A DNA stretch of 64,000 bases from Pseudomonas versuta (GTDB lineage Bacteria; Pseudomonadota; Gammaproteobacteria; Pseudomonadales; Pseudomonadaceae): contig NZ_CP012676.1 of NCBI RefSeq assembly GCF_001294575.1, forward strand, positions 2,604,001 to 2,668,000, read 5' to 3'. The first letter of the stretch is position 1. Each line of letters begins with the position of its first letter. Made by a program: the position numbers and the translations under genes. The notes beneath the pieces were generated by a model. It saw nothing but the letters and a program-made list of their open reading frames with translations. It did not search any database and was not told the origin of the DNA. Positions 37,351-46,033 of this stretch are shown here, piece after piece.

Positions 37351-38346
37351 TTATAGCTCCAGCAGGATCTGCGCTTTGGGCCGGGTGCAGATATGCAGCG
37401 GGTTGGACTGGGCCTCCCCGGCCATGCCTTTGTTGAACGGCATCGGCTCGATCTTGCTGTAGTACGGGATACCCTGGGTGTTGACCGTTTCCATATAGTC
37501 GGCCGGGGCAAAGGCCGAGATGTAGAGGTCGGGTACGCCTTCGGGGACCAGCAGGGCTTTGTCGTCGTGGACAAAAGGCTGGCCCGCAATACGACCCCGG
37601 TAGCGCTCCCAGGTGATGCCGCCAAACTCAAAGGTTTCGCGTGCATCCGCGCGCAACACGACCGCCTGCTGGGTGTTTTTGTAGGTGTCCACGACATCCG
37701 GATGGGTAACCAGCGCTTCCCAGAAGGTCTTGCCACAAAACGCGCGGGATCCGCTGGTTGTTGTGCTTCCCAAAGCCTCTTCCTGCAGATCCAGTGCTCT
37801 CATGCAGCGAACACGCAACTTGTCTTTGCCAGCAGCAAACTCCATTGACAGCGTCTGTTGCTCTACCCCGAAACGATCAAAAATATCCAGCAATACGGTA
37901 CGGCCGTCAGCATCCAGAATTTTGCCGTTCAGCGCCCCCATGCGCTGATATTCATGGGTGACGTCCAACTGGCGGCGGGCCTTCAACAAGCGCGCATTGA
38001 CCACATCCTGCACCGCCTGCAGCTCACTACGAGTGCCGAAGGCACGAATGCCCTGGATCTCGTCGGCTTTGATGGTGAAGCGTTCCGGCAGGTGCACGGT
38101 GTTGAACGGGATCAGCGTGCGCTTGCTGGCAGCAACCACCAGACCCGAAGTACCGCGCTCACCAGCCGGTACCAGCGCCAGGGTGTCGCCGTCTTTTTCG
38201 ATCTGCACGGTCAGGGTGGTAATGCCCTCTTCCTGAAACAGGCCGAGGCTGCTCAGGCGCCCAGGCAGGTATTGTTGTTCGTTGATGGCAGCGGTCAGCG
38301 ACGAAACCGAAAATGCTTCGTCGTCAAAGATGGCGATGTCGGCCAT
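37351..38346 (-). CDS. major capsid protein (lambda gpE family)
   Basis: The 331-residue protein matches the HK97-fold capsid subunits of the lambda E type. It starts with MADIAIFDDEAFSVSSLTAA and contains RTLIPFNTVHLPERFTIKAD and LDVTHEYQRMGALNGKILDA. It follows a decoration protein and a ClpP-like protease, the lambda gene order C-D-E. Confidence 0.95.
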   Translation of the reverse strand: MADIAIFDDEAFSVSSLTAAINEQQYLPGRLSSLGLFQEEGITTLTVQIEKDGDTLALVPAGERGTSGLVVAASKRTLIPFNTVHLPERFTIKADEIQGIRAFGTRSELQAVQDVVNARLLKARRQLDVTHEYQRMGALNGKILDADGRTVLLDIFDRFGVEQQTLSMEFAAGKDKLRVRCMRALDLQEEALGSTTTSGSRAFCGKTFWEALVTHPDVVDTYKNTQQAVVLRADARETFEFGGITWERYRGRIAGQPFVHDDKALLVPEGVPDLYISAFAPADYMETVNTQGIPYYSKIEPMPFNKGMAGEAQSNPLHICTRPKAQILLEL

Positions 38347-38365
38347 TGGGGACTCTCCAGAATGT

Positions 38366-38388
38366 AAAAACCCCGCTCGATGGCGGGG
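38366..38388 (-). terminator. terminator-like hairpin between decoration and capsid genes
   Basis: CCCCGC (38371-38376) pairs with GCGGGG (38383-38388) around a 6-nt loop. On the minus strand TTTTT follows immediately. It lies upstream of the most highly needed gene of the operon. Confidence 0.55.
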
Positions 38389-38409
38389 TGCATTAAAGGG
38401 GCGATCGGC

Positions 38410-38754
38410 TTAGCGCACGATCACGAAATGTTCAGCCAGCGACTTCTCGCCCTCCGGATCAAGGCCGCTCAGGTGCACTTCACTGACCTCGGCCAGCCGC
38501 ACCACCGCGCGACCACGACGAACGATGTCGGACTCCCCCAACGGGCCATACAAAATGGCCACTGCCTTCTCGCTGCCGTCTTCGGCAGTGGGCTCATAGG
38601 CGGCGAACTCACCCGAAGCCGTCACCTGCCCGAGGACCTGGCCCGCATTCAACGCGGGGCCTGCAGCGACGTTGATCGCTTCGCGGGAGATATTGCCGGC
38701 GCCTTCGGACAGCAAGAATTCGCCCGCGTGCATCGGTTCTTTTTTAATGGTCAT
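38410..38754 (-). CDS. head decoration protein (lambda gpD family)
   Basis: The 114-residue protein contains the gpD signature HAGEFLLSEGAGNISREAIN and the closing VHLSGLDPEGEKSLAEHF. The family trimerises on the capsid surface after expansion and stabilises full heads. It overlaps the protease gene by 4 bp. Confidence 0.92.
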   Translation of the reverse strand: MTIKKEPMHAGEFLLSEGAGNISREAINVAAGPALNAGQVLGQVTASGEFAAYEPTAEDGSEKAVAILYGPLGESDIVRRGRAVVRLAEVSEVHLSGLDPEGEKSLAEHFVIVR

Positions 38755-39863
38755 GCTTTTACCCCTGTCTGGGCGGCGCGACGGGCCGCGTAGATCGCAT
38801 TGGTGTCAGGCTGCTTAGCCTGGGTTTTCGGCGCTGGGTCATCGCTGATCGGCAGGCTGTTATCGATTTCAAAACCGCCGCCGCTGACCAGCTTGTCGAA
38901 CAGCCGGCCGCGTACCGCCTCAGCCGTCAGCCCGGCGGCGACAAACTCTTGAGTGAACTCCGGCAAGCGCGCTGCCACGCACAGGTCGCGCACGGCCTTG
39001 GCGTTGCTGATTGCGGCGTTAACCGTGGCCTCGTCGGCCAGTTTGGTGGTGTTGATCAATGCCTCGATCAGGTTGCTGATCCCGGCCGTGTTGCAGCTTT
39101 GAGTGATCAGCAAGGCCAGCTTGGCCGAGTCCACAACGGGCGGTTTTTCGGGTTCAGGCTCGATAGGCGTTGGTTCGGGCGGTTCTTCCAGCTGGGCCAG
39201 CAAGGCTTGCGGTGCGTGCTGATAACGCTGCAGCGCGCCACCCTGTCCCAGACAGGCTTTGACGCTGACGCCCTCGCCCACCGAATCAGCCAGACCCAAG
39301 GCCACCGCTTCGCTCGCCGTGAGCCAAGTCTCGGCATTGACCATGCGCCGCAGCTCGACCTCATCAATGTTCGGCGCCTTGGCCTTGTAGGCCGCGATGA
39401 TGGCTTCCATCGCCTGATCCAGCGCCGTAGCCACCTTGCGCAAGTCTTCGGCGTCACCGGCGGCGTAGGTCCACGGGTTGTGAATCATCAGCATGGCGTT
39501 GGACGCGATCACCACCTTGTGCGCGCCGCACACCGCGACACTGGCCGCACTGGCTGCCAGCGCATCGACCCGACCGGTGCAACGCTCGCCCAGGCGCGAC
39601 AGCGCGTTGTGAATGGCCAGACCGTCAAACAGGTCGCCGCCGATGCTGTTGAAGGCGACAACGATCGGCGAAACGCCGTCATCCATGGCCGCGAGGTCGC
39701 GCACAAACTGATTGGCGGTGATGCCCCAGGTACCGATCTCGCCGTAGACATAGACCTCGATGCTGCGGGCCTCGGCCTCGCCGCTGGCCTTGAGGCTGTA
39801 CCAGTGCTTGTTTTGCGGCGCCGGTGGGTCACCAGCCTTGTTGAAAATGCGTAGCCTGTTCAT
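38751..39863 (-). CDS. ClpP-like head maturation protease with C-terminal scaffold region
   Basis: The N-terminal 200 residues form a ClpP-fold serine protease. The nucleophile is Ser105 in ALAASAASVAV, and His128 lies in MLMIHNPW. The C-terminal 170 residues are Glu/Pro/Ala-rich and helical, like the lambda C/Nu3 arrangement in which the scaffold is part of the protease gene. It processes the procapsid. It overlaps portal and decoration genes by 4 bp each. Confidence 0.92.
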   Translation of the reverse strand: MNRLRIFNKAGDPPAPQNKHWYSLKASGEAEARSIEVYVYGEIGTWGITANQFVRDLAAMDDGVSPIVVAFNSIGGDLFDGLAIHNALSRLGERCTGRVDALAASAASVAVCGAHKVVIASNAMLMIHNPWTYAAGDAEDLRKVATALDQAMEAIIAAYKAKAPNIDEVELRRMVNAETWLTASEAVALGLADSVGEGVSVKACLGQGGALQRYQHAPQALLAQLEEPPEPTPIEPEPEKPPVVDSAKLALLITQSCNTAGISNLIEALINTTKLADEATVNAAISNAKAVRDLCVAARLPEFTQEFVAAGLTAEAVRGRLFDKLVSGGGFEIDNSLPISDDPAPKTQAKQPDTNAIYAARRAAQTGVKA

Positions 39864-41344
39864 GGTTTCTCCTTGTCGGCAGGCTCTTCTGGCAAGTCGA
39901 CGAGCGTTTTGTAGTTGAGGCCCAGGTCACGGGCGCGGGCCTGATCGGCAGCGTTTTCAGCGTCAACGGTTTCGGCGTCATAGCCCGAGCGCAGGACCAT
40001 TTCGCTGCGGGAGTTGAAGCCCGCGTTGACCTCCATCATTCGCGCCTGAATGTCCTGCACCGGCTGGATATAGGCCCAGCCCTGCGGTACCCAACGCGTG
40101 CGCAGGTATTCGCGGCGCCGTTGCGCGTAGTCGTCCAGCTTGAGGCGACCCGCCAGCACCGCCATGTCCATCCAGGCCGCACGCACCGGGCGGCACAACT
40201 GGTGCACGTACACCCCGAATTGCAGTTGCTCCAGGCGACGGCGGAATTCGTTGAGTACGACCCGCAACGCCCGGTCGTTGACCTCGCGCATGTCGCCGGT
40301 GAGGATCTCGTATGGGGTGCCGGTACCGGCTGCAGCGGCCATCAATTGTTGGCGCATAAAGTCCGGGTAGTTGTTGCCGGCGTCCGGCGGCTTGGAAAAC
40401 TCCACCTCTTCGCCGGGCCCCAGTTCCTGCATGGTGCCGGGCTCCAGCGCGACCATCGGCGTGAAGCCATCGCGATCTTCGGACAACAACGCTCCGGTCA
40501 TCGGGTCGCGGGGCTGCTGTGAGGTTTCAGGTGGTGGTCGGCTGATAAACCCGGCAAACAGGTTGGCCACCTCCTGACGAAACAGCACCGCATCGTCGTA
40601 GTTGTCCAGGCTGCGCAAGCGCTTAAGCACCGGCGCCAGACGCGGCACCCCGCGCAACTGGCCGGGCTCGACCGGTTCAAAGATGTGCAGCACCTGCTCG
40701 GCCGGCACCCGCACCAGCTGGTTGTAACCGGCGTTGAGGGATGAGGCATCACGGGGGTGAACGCGGTACATCCAATACGCCACCCGCTGGTGAGCCGGGT
40801 TGAATTCGATCCCGGCGCGGATGCTGTTGCCGTTTTTGGCTGGCTCAAACTTGTCGTGGGGCACAAACTCGGGGGCCAGTACCTGGAGCTGCAGCGGTAC
40901 CGCCAGATCCTCAGTCTGTGCGCGAGGTCGAAGTCGAACGAAACACTCACCTGACGTTTCGACAGTGCGGGCAATCAACGCCTGCTGGCCGTAGAAGTCG
41001 GTCAGGCCATCGGCGTCCGACTCATCGACCCAGTCCTCCCACAACTCCTGCTGCAGTTTGCGCATGGCGTCGTCCTCGATCTTGGGTCGAGGGGTGATGC
41101 CGGTACCGATCAGGTTGCTGACGCGTTTGTCGATGACGTTGAACGCGTACGGATCGTTGCGCACCGCCGCCCGCGAACGGGCCCGCAGGTTGCGCAAGGC
41201 CGGGGTGTTTATGCTGTTGATGCCGGAATCGGGCGCGTCCCAACTGGCCGAGCGCCTGCCCTCACCGGCCCCTTCGTAACTGGCTTTGATCCGCTCCGGC
41301 AGCAAGAAGCCGTTGCGGGTCAGGGTTGGGTATTGTCGCGGCAT
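39860..41344 (-). CDS. portal protein (lambda gpB family)
   Basis: The 494-residue protein matches lambda-type portals: RARSRAAVRNDPYAFNVID near the start, FEPVEPGQLRGVPRLAPVLK, and TGDMREVNDRALRVVLNEFR. Twelve copies form the vertex through which DNA enters and the tail attaches. It starts where the gpW gene ends. Confidence 0.95.
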   Translation of the reverse strand: MPRQYPTLTRNGFLLPERIKASYEGAGEGRRSASWDAPDSGINSINTPALRNLRARSRAAVRNDPYAFNVIDKRVSNLIGTGITPRPKIEDDAMRKLQQELWEDWVDESDADGLTDFYGQQALIARTVETSGECFVRLRPRAQTEDLAVPLQLQVLAPEFVPHDKFEPAKNGNSIRAGIEFNPAHQRVAYWMYRVHPRDASSLNAGYNQLVRVPAEQVLHIFEPVEPGQLRGVPRLAPVLKRLRSLDNYDDAVLFRQEVANLFAGFISRPPPETSQQPRDPMTGALLSEDRDGFTPMVALEPGTMQELGPGEEVEFSKPPDAGNNYPDFMRQQLMAAAAGTGTPYEILTGDMREVNDRALRVVLNEFRRRLEQLQFGVYVHQLCRPVRAAWMDMAVLAGRLKLDDYAQRRREYLRTRWVPQGWAYIQPVQDIQARMMEVNAGFNSRSEMVLRSGYDAETVDAENAADQARARDLGLNYKTLVDLPEEPADKEKP

Positions 41345-41550
41345 CAGAGTCCCTTGCCTCCGTGGTAGAGCCTCACCACTTTTGAACGTGGCCCGGCAGA
41401 CGCGACCAGCGAAGTGCGGATCTGGTCGCGGGCCTTGAGCAACTCATCCACCGTGCGGTACTCAACGGTGCGATCGGCGTAGCGCACGGTTTTCTCGCCG
41501 CGTGCGATGGCCGCCTCAACCGCGTCGAGGTGCTTTTGGGTAAAGGACAT
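41344..41550 (-). CDS. head-tail joining protein (lambda gpW family)
   Basis: The 68-residue protein begins MSFTQKHLDAVEAAIARGEK and contains VEYRTVDELLKARDQI, the gpW signature. It plugs the portal after packaging. It shares its stop region with the portal start by a 1-bp overlap and follows the terminase by 2 bp. Confidence 0.92.
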   Translation of the reverse strand: MSFTQKHLDAVEAAIARGEKTVRYADRTVEYRTVDELLKARDQIRTSLVASAGPRSKVVRLYHGGKGL

Positions 41551-41552
41551 AA

Positions 41553-43562
41553 TCAGCGTCTCTTGAGGTAGCCGCTGGTGGAACTGCGGCGTTGAGGAGG
41601 TCTTGCGACCGGTTGCGATGTTGCAGCCGGAATTACTTCGGGTGGAGGCGTTTCAACAGGTTGTGACCCGGGTGTGGCGGCAGGGAGTGCAAGCCGCTCG
41701 GCCTGGACCGGTTTTTCATCGAACAACCCGGCCTGCGCCAGAGCTTGTCGAATGCGCTCCCAGTCGTGTTCCTTGTAGCGGTTCAGGCCCAGGTAATGCG
41801 CCATTGCCAGGTTGTACACCATCAGGTCGAGCGCTTCGTTGCGCTCGGCCTTTCCTTTGACCCACTCGATGCGCTTGTAGCCTTTGACGTAGCGCGCCAC
41901 CTTGCGCTCGGCCACGCACTGGTCGAAGAAGTCATCCGGCAAGTCGTTGGCAAAGTGCAGTGACCCAGGGCCGTCTTCAAACGGATAGCGGTTGTAGATC
42001 CAGTCCTTCGCGGTGTCGGTACCGACAAACCACAGCTCGGCGCCGTTGCGTTCGGTCTGGCCTTTCCAGGTCACGTCGACCATCGAAGGTCGTTGCGCGA
42101 TCACCGGCCTGCCCGGTTTGCTCGCGCCCTTGATGGCGAAGATGTTGCGCCACCGGCGAAGGCGGCAGAACTGGTAAACCTCGTCAGTGTGGTGACCGCC
42201 TGAGTCGATGGCTGTGGCCAGAATCCCCAGACCGACACCGCATGGGTGCGGGTAGCGCACCTTGAGCTTGTCATCGAGCACTGCCCAGGTGCGCTCATCC
42301 GCCGGATCTCCCCAAATCACCTGGTAGTCGATGATCCAGCGTTCCATGCCAACACCCCAACCCATCACCATCAGCTCCAGGCGGTTGGCTTGCACGTCCA
42401 CCGACGCGGTGAGCATCAGCACCCGATAAGCCATTGAGCCGAGGCCGTAGGTTTCACGGCGGGCGCGTTCTTTCAGGACTTCGGCTTTGGTCTGCTCTTG
42501 AGCGCTGTCCCAGACCTTGGCCAGACGGGTGTTGTAGAACACCTGCATGGGCTCAAGATCACCGCGATTCTGCGCCTTCTTGGCTTTTTCAAACTGCTTG
42601 GCCAGTGAGCGCCAGTCGGTCCAGCCGAGTGGCGCATACAGTGCGTTGAGGTGGAAACCGATGGTTTCACCGTCACCTGGCGCGTGCGATCGCCATTCGC
42701 CCTGGGCCAGCATCTGGCCCTTGTGGTGCTCATCGATCAGTACGTCGCAATCCGGCCCGGCGCACTGGTAGTGCACCACGTTGTAATCGGCCGAGTAGTG
42801 CAGGTTTTCCCATTCCAGAATCTGCATATGGCCGCAGTGCGGGCATGGCACGTAGTAGTAACGCTGGTCGCTGGCCTCAAACAGGTCGGCGATGCGAGAA
42901 GCGCCCTTGATCGTGGGGGAGCTGGAGAAGTAGAACTTGGCGTTGCGCCCGAAGGTACTGCCCCGGGTTTCGGCCAGCTCGATCGGGTCGCCCTCTTCTC
43001 CTACGTCGACATCCCAGCGGTCGATCTCATCGCCGTATATGTAGCGTGCCGACAGCTCGGCCAGGTTAGCCGCCGAGCCTGCGGTGGTGATGTAGAGCGA
43101 GCCACCTTCAAATTCCTTGGTGTCCATCGTGTTGCGTGGGCCACGGGAGCGGTTGGCCGCGACACGCTCACGCAGCACCGGCGTGGCCTTGATGGTCTTG
43201 CCGATCCGTGAGGACACCCGCTTGGCCAGGCTAAGGCTGGGCAGCAGTGTCAGGATGTTGGACGGCACCATGTGAATCAGGCCGCCGATCCAGTTCAACG
43301 CGATCTGGGTTTTCATCAGCTGCGAGGCCACCATGGTGACCACGCGTTTGCAGGGGTGAGCCGGCGATAAACAGCGCATGGGCTCGCGGGCATAAGGTGT
43401 ACGCGATGTGCGGTATTGGCCAGGCTCAGCGGCGCCTGCGTCACGCGGGATGCGCATGTACTCGTCAGCCCACTGGTCGACCCACAGCGATGGGTCAGGC
43501 CGTAGCCCACGGAAATACGCCTCGCGGTACACCTCTGCACCGTTCGGGATTTCCGTGTGCAT
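41553..43562 (-). CDS. terminase large subunit (lambda gpA family)
   Basis: ATPase-nuclease that cuts concatemers and packages DNA into heads. The 669-residue protein shows GPA-type landmarks: RTPYAREPMRCLSPAHPCKR with the KTQIALNWIGGLI ATP-binding region, and the acidic YGDEIDRWDVD. A proline-rich tail ends in YLKRR. The gpA family implies cos-type packaging and cohesive ends. Confidence 0.95.
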   Translation of the reverse strand: MHTEIPNGAEVYREAYFRGLRPDPSLWVDQWADEYMRIPRDAGAAEPGQYRTSRTPYAREPMRCLSPAHPCKRVVTMVASQLMKTQIALNWIGGLIHMVPSNILTLLPSLSLAKRVSSRIGKTIKATPVLRERVAANRSRGPRNTMDTKEFEGGSLYITTAGSAANLAELSARYIYGDEIDRWDVDVGEEGDPIELAETRGSTFGRNAKFYFSSSPTIKGASRIADLFEASDQRYYYVPCPHCGHMQILEWENLHYSADYNVVHYQCAGPDCDVLIDEHHKGQMLAQGEWRSHAPGDGETIGFHLNALYAPLGWTDWRSLAKQFEKAKKAQNRGDLEPMQVFYNTRLAKVWDSAQEQTKAEVLKERARRETYGLGSMAYRVLMLTASVDVQANRLELMVMGWGVGMERWIIDYQVIWGDPADERTWAVLDDKLKVRYPHPCGVGLGILATAIDSGGHHTDEVYQFCRLRRWRNIFAIKGASKPGRPVIAQRPSMVDVTWKGQTERNGAELWFVGTDTAKDWIYNRYPFEDGPGSLHFANDLPDDFFDQCVAERKVARYVKGYKRIEWVKGKAERNEALDLMVYNLAMAHYLGLNRYKEHDWERIRQALAQAGLFDEKPVQAERLALPAATPGSQPVETPPPEVIPAATSQPVARPPQRRSSTSGYLKRR

Positions 43563-43565
43563 GAG

Positions 43566-44174
43566 TTAACTCTTGTTGTTGAGGGCGTGAACCAGGTCAG
43601 CCGAAGACATGCGCTCAGCGTCCTCCAGCGAGGCGCGGATGGCAGCCGTCAAACGGCGTTCGATTTCCCAAGGATCGGTCATGGCCGCCAGTTCGGGTGC
43701 CAGTTGCGGCGGCATGCCCAGCAACTGATCGCGCAACAGGCGACCTGCGCTGAATGCGCCGGTTTTGACAGCCTCCAGCTCGACCTGCGAACCCTGGACC
43801 TTGTGGAATTCAGCCTCGGCCAACTGCGCCAGGTAGTACTCGCGGTGGGCACGGGCTTTTTGGAAGTCAGGTTGTTTGCCAGCCGGGCCGATGGCGGGCT
43901 GCGGCGCAGCCAGGTTTGGCGTGGATTCGACCATCGGTGACAGCTGACTGGTTACGTCGCGCAGCACCCGGGCCTCTTGATGCCGAGCCGAGACGGCGGC
44001 CTTAGCCGGGTCAGCTGTTTCGCGGATCAGCGCGATGGTCTCTTCAACGTTGACCTGTCTTTCATCCGCCGACAGGACCAGTCGATTGTTCTTTCGAAGC
44101 CAGGTGATGTAACTCGGCGCCTTGCCGATGTAGGCCGCAAAGGCGCTCTTCGACAGAAAGATGGGGTCTGTCAC
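43566..44174 (-). CDS. terminase small subunit (Nu1-like)
   Basis: The 202-residue protein begins with a helix-turn-helix (FAAYIGKAPSYITWLRKNNR) as in lambda Nu1, which binds the cosB sites next to cos. A helical middle part and a C-terminal segment for contact with gpA follow. It is the first gene of the head module. TTTCAA repeats lie immediately upstream. Confidence 0.85.
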   Translation of the reverse strand: MTDPIFLSKSAFAAYIGKAPSYITWLRKNNRLVLSADERQVNVEETIALIRETADPAKAAVSARHQEARVLRDVTSQLSPMVESTPNLAAPQPAIGPAGKQPDFQKARAHREYYLAQLAEAEFHKVQGSQVELEAVKTGAFSAGRLLRDQLLGMPPQLAPELAAMTDPWEIERRLTAAIRASLEDAERMSSADLVHALNNKS

Positions 44175-44183
44175 AAGCCCTCC

Positions 44184-44237
44184 TTTTCAACGGCTTTTCA
44201 ATGCAAGCCTTTCAATTTCAATGGATTGAATTTCAAT
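44184..44237. repeat. cluster of five TTTCAA repeats upstream of the small terminase gene, candidate cosB-like region
   Basis: TTTCAA occurs at 44185, 44196, 44210, 44216 and 44231 in 54 bp, mostly 11-15 bp apart, with an inverted ATTGAAT copy at 44226. A CCCGCGGG palindrome lies 30 bp further (44266-44273). In lambda the Nu1 binding sites and cosN lie just before nu1. The match is by position, not by sequence. Confidence 0.4.
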
Positions 44238-44396
44238 AAGCTACAAACCCTGCGGCTAACGAAATCCCGCGGGTTTCCTGCCCCGTACCCGTGGAAAATG
44301 CCCAGGGTCCCCTGCAGGATTCAGGAAGAAACTCAAAAAAAATGGTAAATACGCCTGTAGCCCTTGAGCTATTCACTGTGAATAAGGAGTTTGTTT

Positions 44397-44609
44397 ATGC
44401 CATCAAAAAAAATCATCGACAGTCACTCAACTGATCTCGGTACGCTGCTAGACCAATTGGAAGGACTGCCCAGAGACACCCAAGTTTACTTCGGGGGATT
44501 AGACTTCTACCGAGTGAAGCGCCAAGGACCTAACCAAGTCCAGATTGAATTTAACCAATCGGTTCATCGCACAAACGAAGATGTCTTGGTGGTTGTAGAC
44601 CCTGAATAA
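44397..44609 (+). CDS. small hypothetical phage protein
   Basis: The 70-residue hydrophilic product (MPSKKIIDSHSTDLGTLLDQ at its start) is preceded by a strong AAGGAGT 6 bp before the ATG, which supports translation. It reads against the late operon. No family was recognised. Its 3' end overlaps a minus-strand frame by 59 bp. Confidence 0.55.
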   Translation: MPSKKIIDSHSTDLGTLLDQLEGLPRDTQVYFGGLDFYRVKRQGPNQVQIEFNQSVHRTNEDVLVVVDPE

Positions 44610-44757
44610 TAGCTGCCGCATATACAGCAGCTATTGACGTGGCAACGGGCGGATAACTCTCTTGCATCTGCCCGTTATCTACACGCTTGAAACTGACGCA
44701 GTCGTCATACACAACGACCTGCCAAGATGATATGACCTGCTTATCACGCGTATCCAT
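44551..44757 (-). CDS. possible small hypothetical protein overlapping a convergent gene
   Basis: A 68-codon frame (MDTRDKQVISSWQVVVYDDC at the start) has GGAGTAGG before its ATG and a plausible composition. It overlaps the plus-strand gene at 44397-44609 tail to tail. One of the two may be spurious; the plus-strand one has the better ribosome-binding site. Confidence 0.4.
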   Translation of the reverse strand: MDTRDKQVISSWQVVVYDDCVSFKRVDNGQMQESYPPVATSIAAVYAAAIIQGLQPPRHLRLCDEPIG

Positions 44758-44785
44758 AGCCTACTCCCGGATCAAAAGTTTACGT

Positions 44786-45130
44786 TCAGTCAGGGCTATT
44801 GCCTTGAGGCGGAACCTCGCTAATGCCCAACCGCTTTGCCGCCCAGCGCTCGTAAAGGCCGATGGCGACGTCCGCCCCGGCCATTGCCGTGAGGCAGCCC
44901 ACAGCCGATGCAGCCCAAATCGAAACACCGTTGGCATGCAGCAACATCATCGTGGACAAGCCACATCCGACGCAGGCACCTGACCGCAAGGCCAGGCGGC
45001 GCACCAGCGACCAGCCACGGGCGCCATCCTTATCCGCTCGCCACATCTCGCCCGATACGCCGCCGACCAAGGACAGTGCAATCACCAGCCAGATCGGCAT
45101 GTCCGCTAACGCTTGTTGCTCTGTTGTCAT
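44786..45130 (-). CDS. putative holin
   Basis: The 114-residue protein has about three hydrophobic segments (PIWLVIALSLVGGVSG, GACVGCGLSTMMLLHA, AASAVGCLTAMAGADVAIG) and a basic C-terminus, a class I holin-like layout. It would form the inner-membrane lesions that release the signal-less endolysin at lysis. In this phage it lies upstream of the terminase, separate from the endolysin and spanins at 22.7-23.8 kb. Confidence 0.7.
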   Translation of the reverse strand: MTTEQQALADMPIWLVIALSLVGGVSGEMWRADKDGARGWSLVRRLALRSGACVGCGLSTMMLLHANGVSIWAASAVGCLTAMAGADVAIGLYERWAAKRLGISEVPPQGNSPD

Positions 45131-45231
45131 CAGTACCCCCCAGATTTAAACAATGTTGATGGTCTTGGCTTGTCGCAGTTCGTTCAGGATCGTAGGCTCA
45201 AGACCACACTGAACTCCGACTGAGGCTTTCG

Positions 45232-45528
45232 ATGGAAAAGATCCCGCTTGTCACATCTATTGTTTCTATAATTTTTGCTTACTACTCAATCAGCCCAAAG
45301 CGCCTCATAGACCTAAAGATTTTTGCAATCTGGTGCTGTTTACTCGTACTCATCAGCGCTCATAGCCTTAGCCTGTATCAACTACTTACCAGCGCAGAAC
45401 CTATTTCTCTGACCCGGATCCTGACACTCAACTTTGCAGCTATAGGGATGTTGGTGTTGCTGGGAGCCGGCGTGTTCTTGAAAATCCACTTGCGCCCAGA
45501 GCTGGAAAGACAAAGCTCTGGACAATAA
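45232..45528 (+). CDS. hypothetical membrane protein
   Basis: The 98-residue product has three predicted hydrophobic stretches (TSIVSIIFAYYSI, IFAIWCCLLVLISAHSLSL, ILTLNFAAIGMLVLLGAGVF). No family was recognised. It is AT-rich, oriented against the late genes and followed by its own terminator, which is the pattern of a lysogenic-conversion 'moron' gene. A role in superinfection exclusion or host membrane change is possible but speculative. Confidence 0.55.
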   Translation: MEKIPLVTSIVSIIFAYYSISPKRLIDLKIFAIWCCLLVLISAHSLSLYQLLTSAEPISLTRILTLNFAAIGMLVLLGAGVFLKIHLRPELERQSSGQ

Positions 45529-45530
45529 AA

Positions 45531-45552
45531 AACCCAGCTCAATGGCTGGGTT
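45531..45552 (+). terminator. terminator hairpin after the membrane-protein gene
   Basis: AACCCAGC (45531-45538) pairs with GCTGGGTT (45545-45552) around a 6-nt loop. An A-run before the stem gives a U-run on the minus strand too, so it can act in both directions. Confidence 0.65.
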
Positions 45553-46033
45553 TGCTCTGGTGGGTGCCTACCGCTCTCTGCGGTCGCACCTATCGAAGAT
45601 GACTACTTTTTACAGGTGGAATTTACTGGCAGCAAGTAGGTTTTAATGCCACCGCCCAATAAGTGGGTTAGGCAGCTGAACACCCGGCGAATGTCGGCGA
45701 ATACATCACCCCGGCTAGGGCTTTTGGGGGCTGTCTGCCCTGCCCCATTGCTCAGGATCGAGGTGGGACAAAGGAGAGCGCCTAAATCAAAGGCTGTGCC
45801 CCACTGTCCTACTTCTTTTACTTTTTCCTCGTACAAAGAGAGATTTATAAAAACACGCGTGCGCGTGAAACGCGCGTATTGCTGCCCGCTATGCTCACAT
45901 GTGCGAGGGGCGCTTATAGGCGGGACGATGGGACAGCCCAGTAACGGCGCGGGCTGCGCTTGACCCACTGCTGTTGAAAGCAGCGGGACAAGGTGGGCCA
46001 TAGATAATGGGTGAGCAAAGTGAGAGGCATCGA
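45553..46033. other. spacer between antiterminator and holin, probable late-promoter region
   Basis: No gene could be supported, although one long minus-strand frame exists. It holds a CpG-rich palindromic tract (ACACGCGTGCGCGTG...ACGCGCGT, about 45853-45878) beside AT-rich DNA. In lambdoid organisation the Q-dependent late promoter lies directly after the antiterminator gene, so it should be here. No -10/-35 pair was clear. Confidence 0.4.

Noticed and set aside
23801..38388. GC-rich hairpins of the late operon considered as copies of one REP-like repeat
   Set aside because: The stems share only a CCCGC core and have different loops and arms, so they are better explained as terminator-like structures than as a mobile repeat family.
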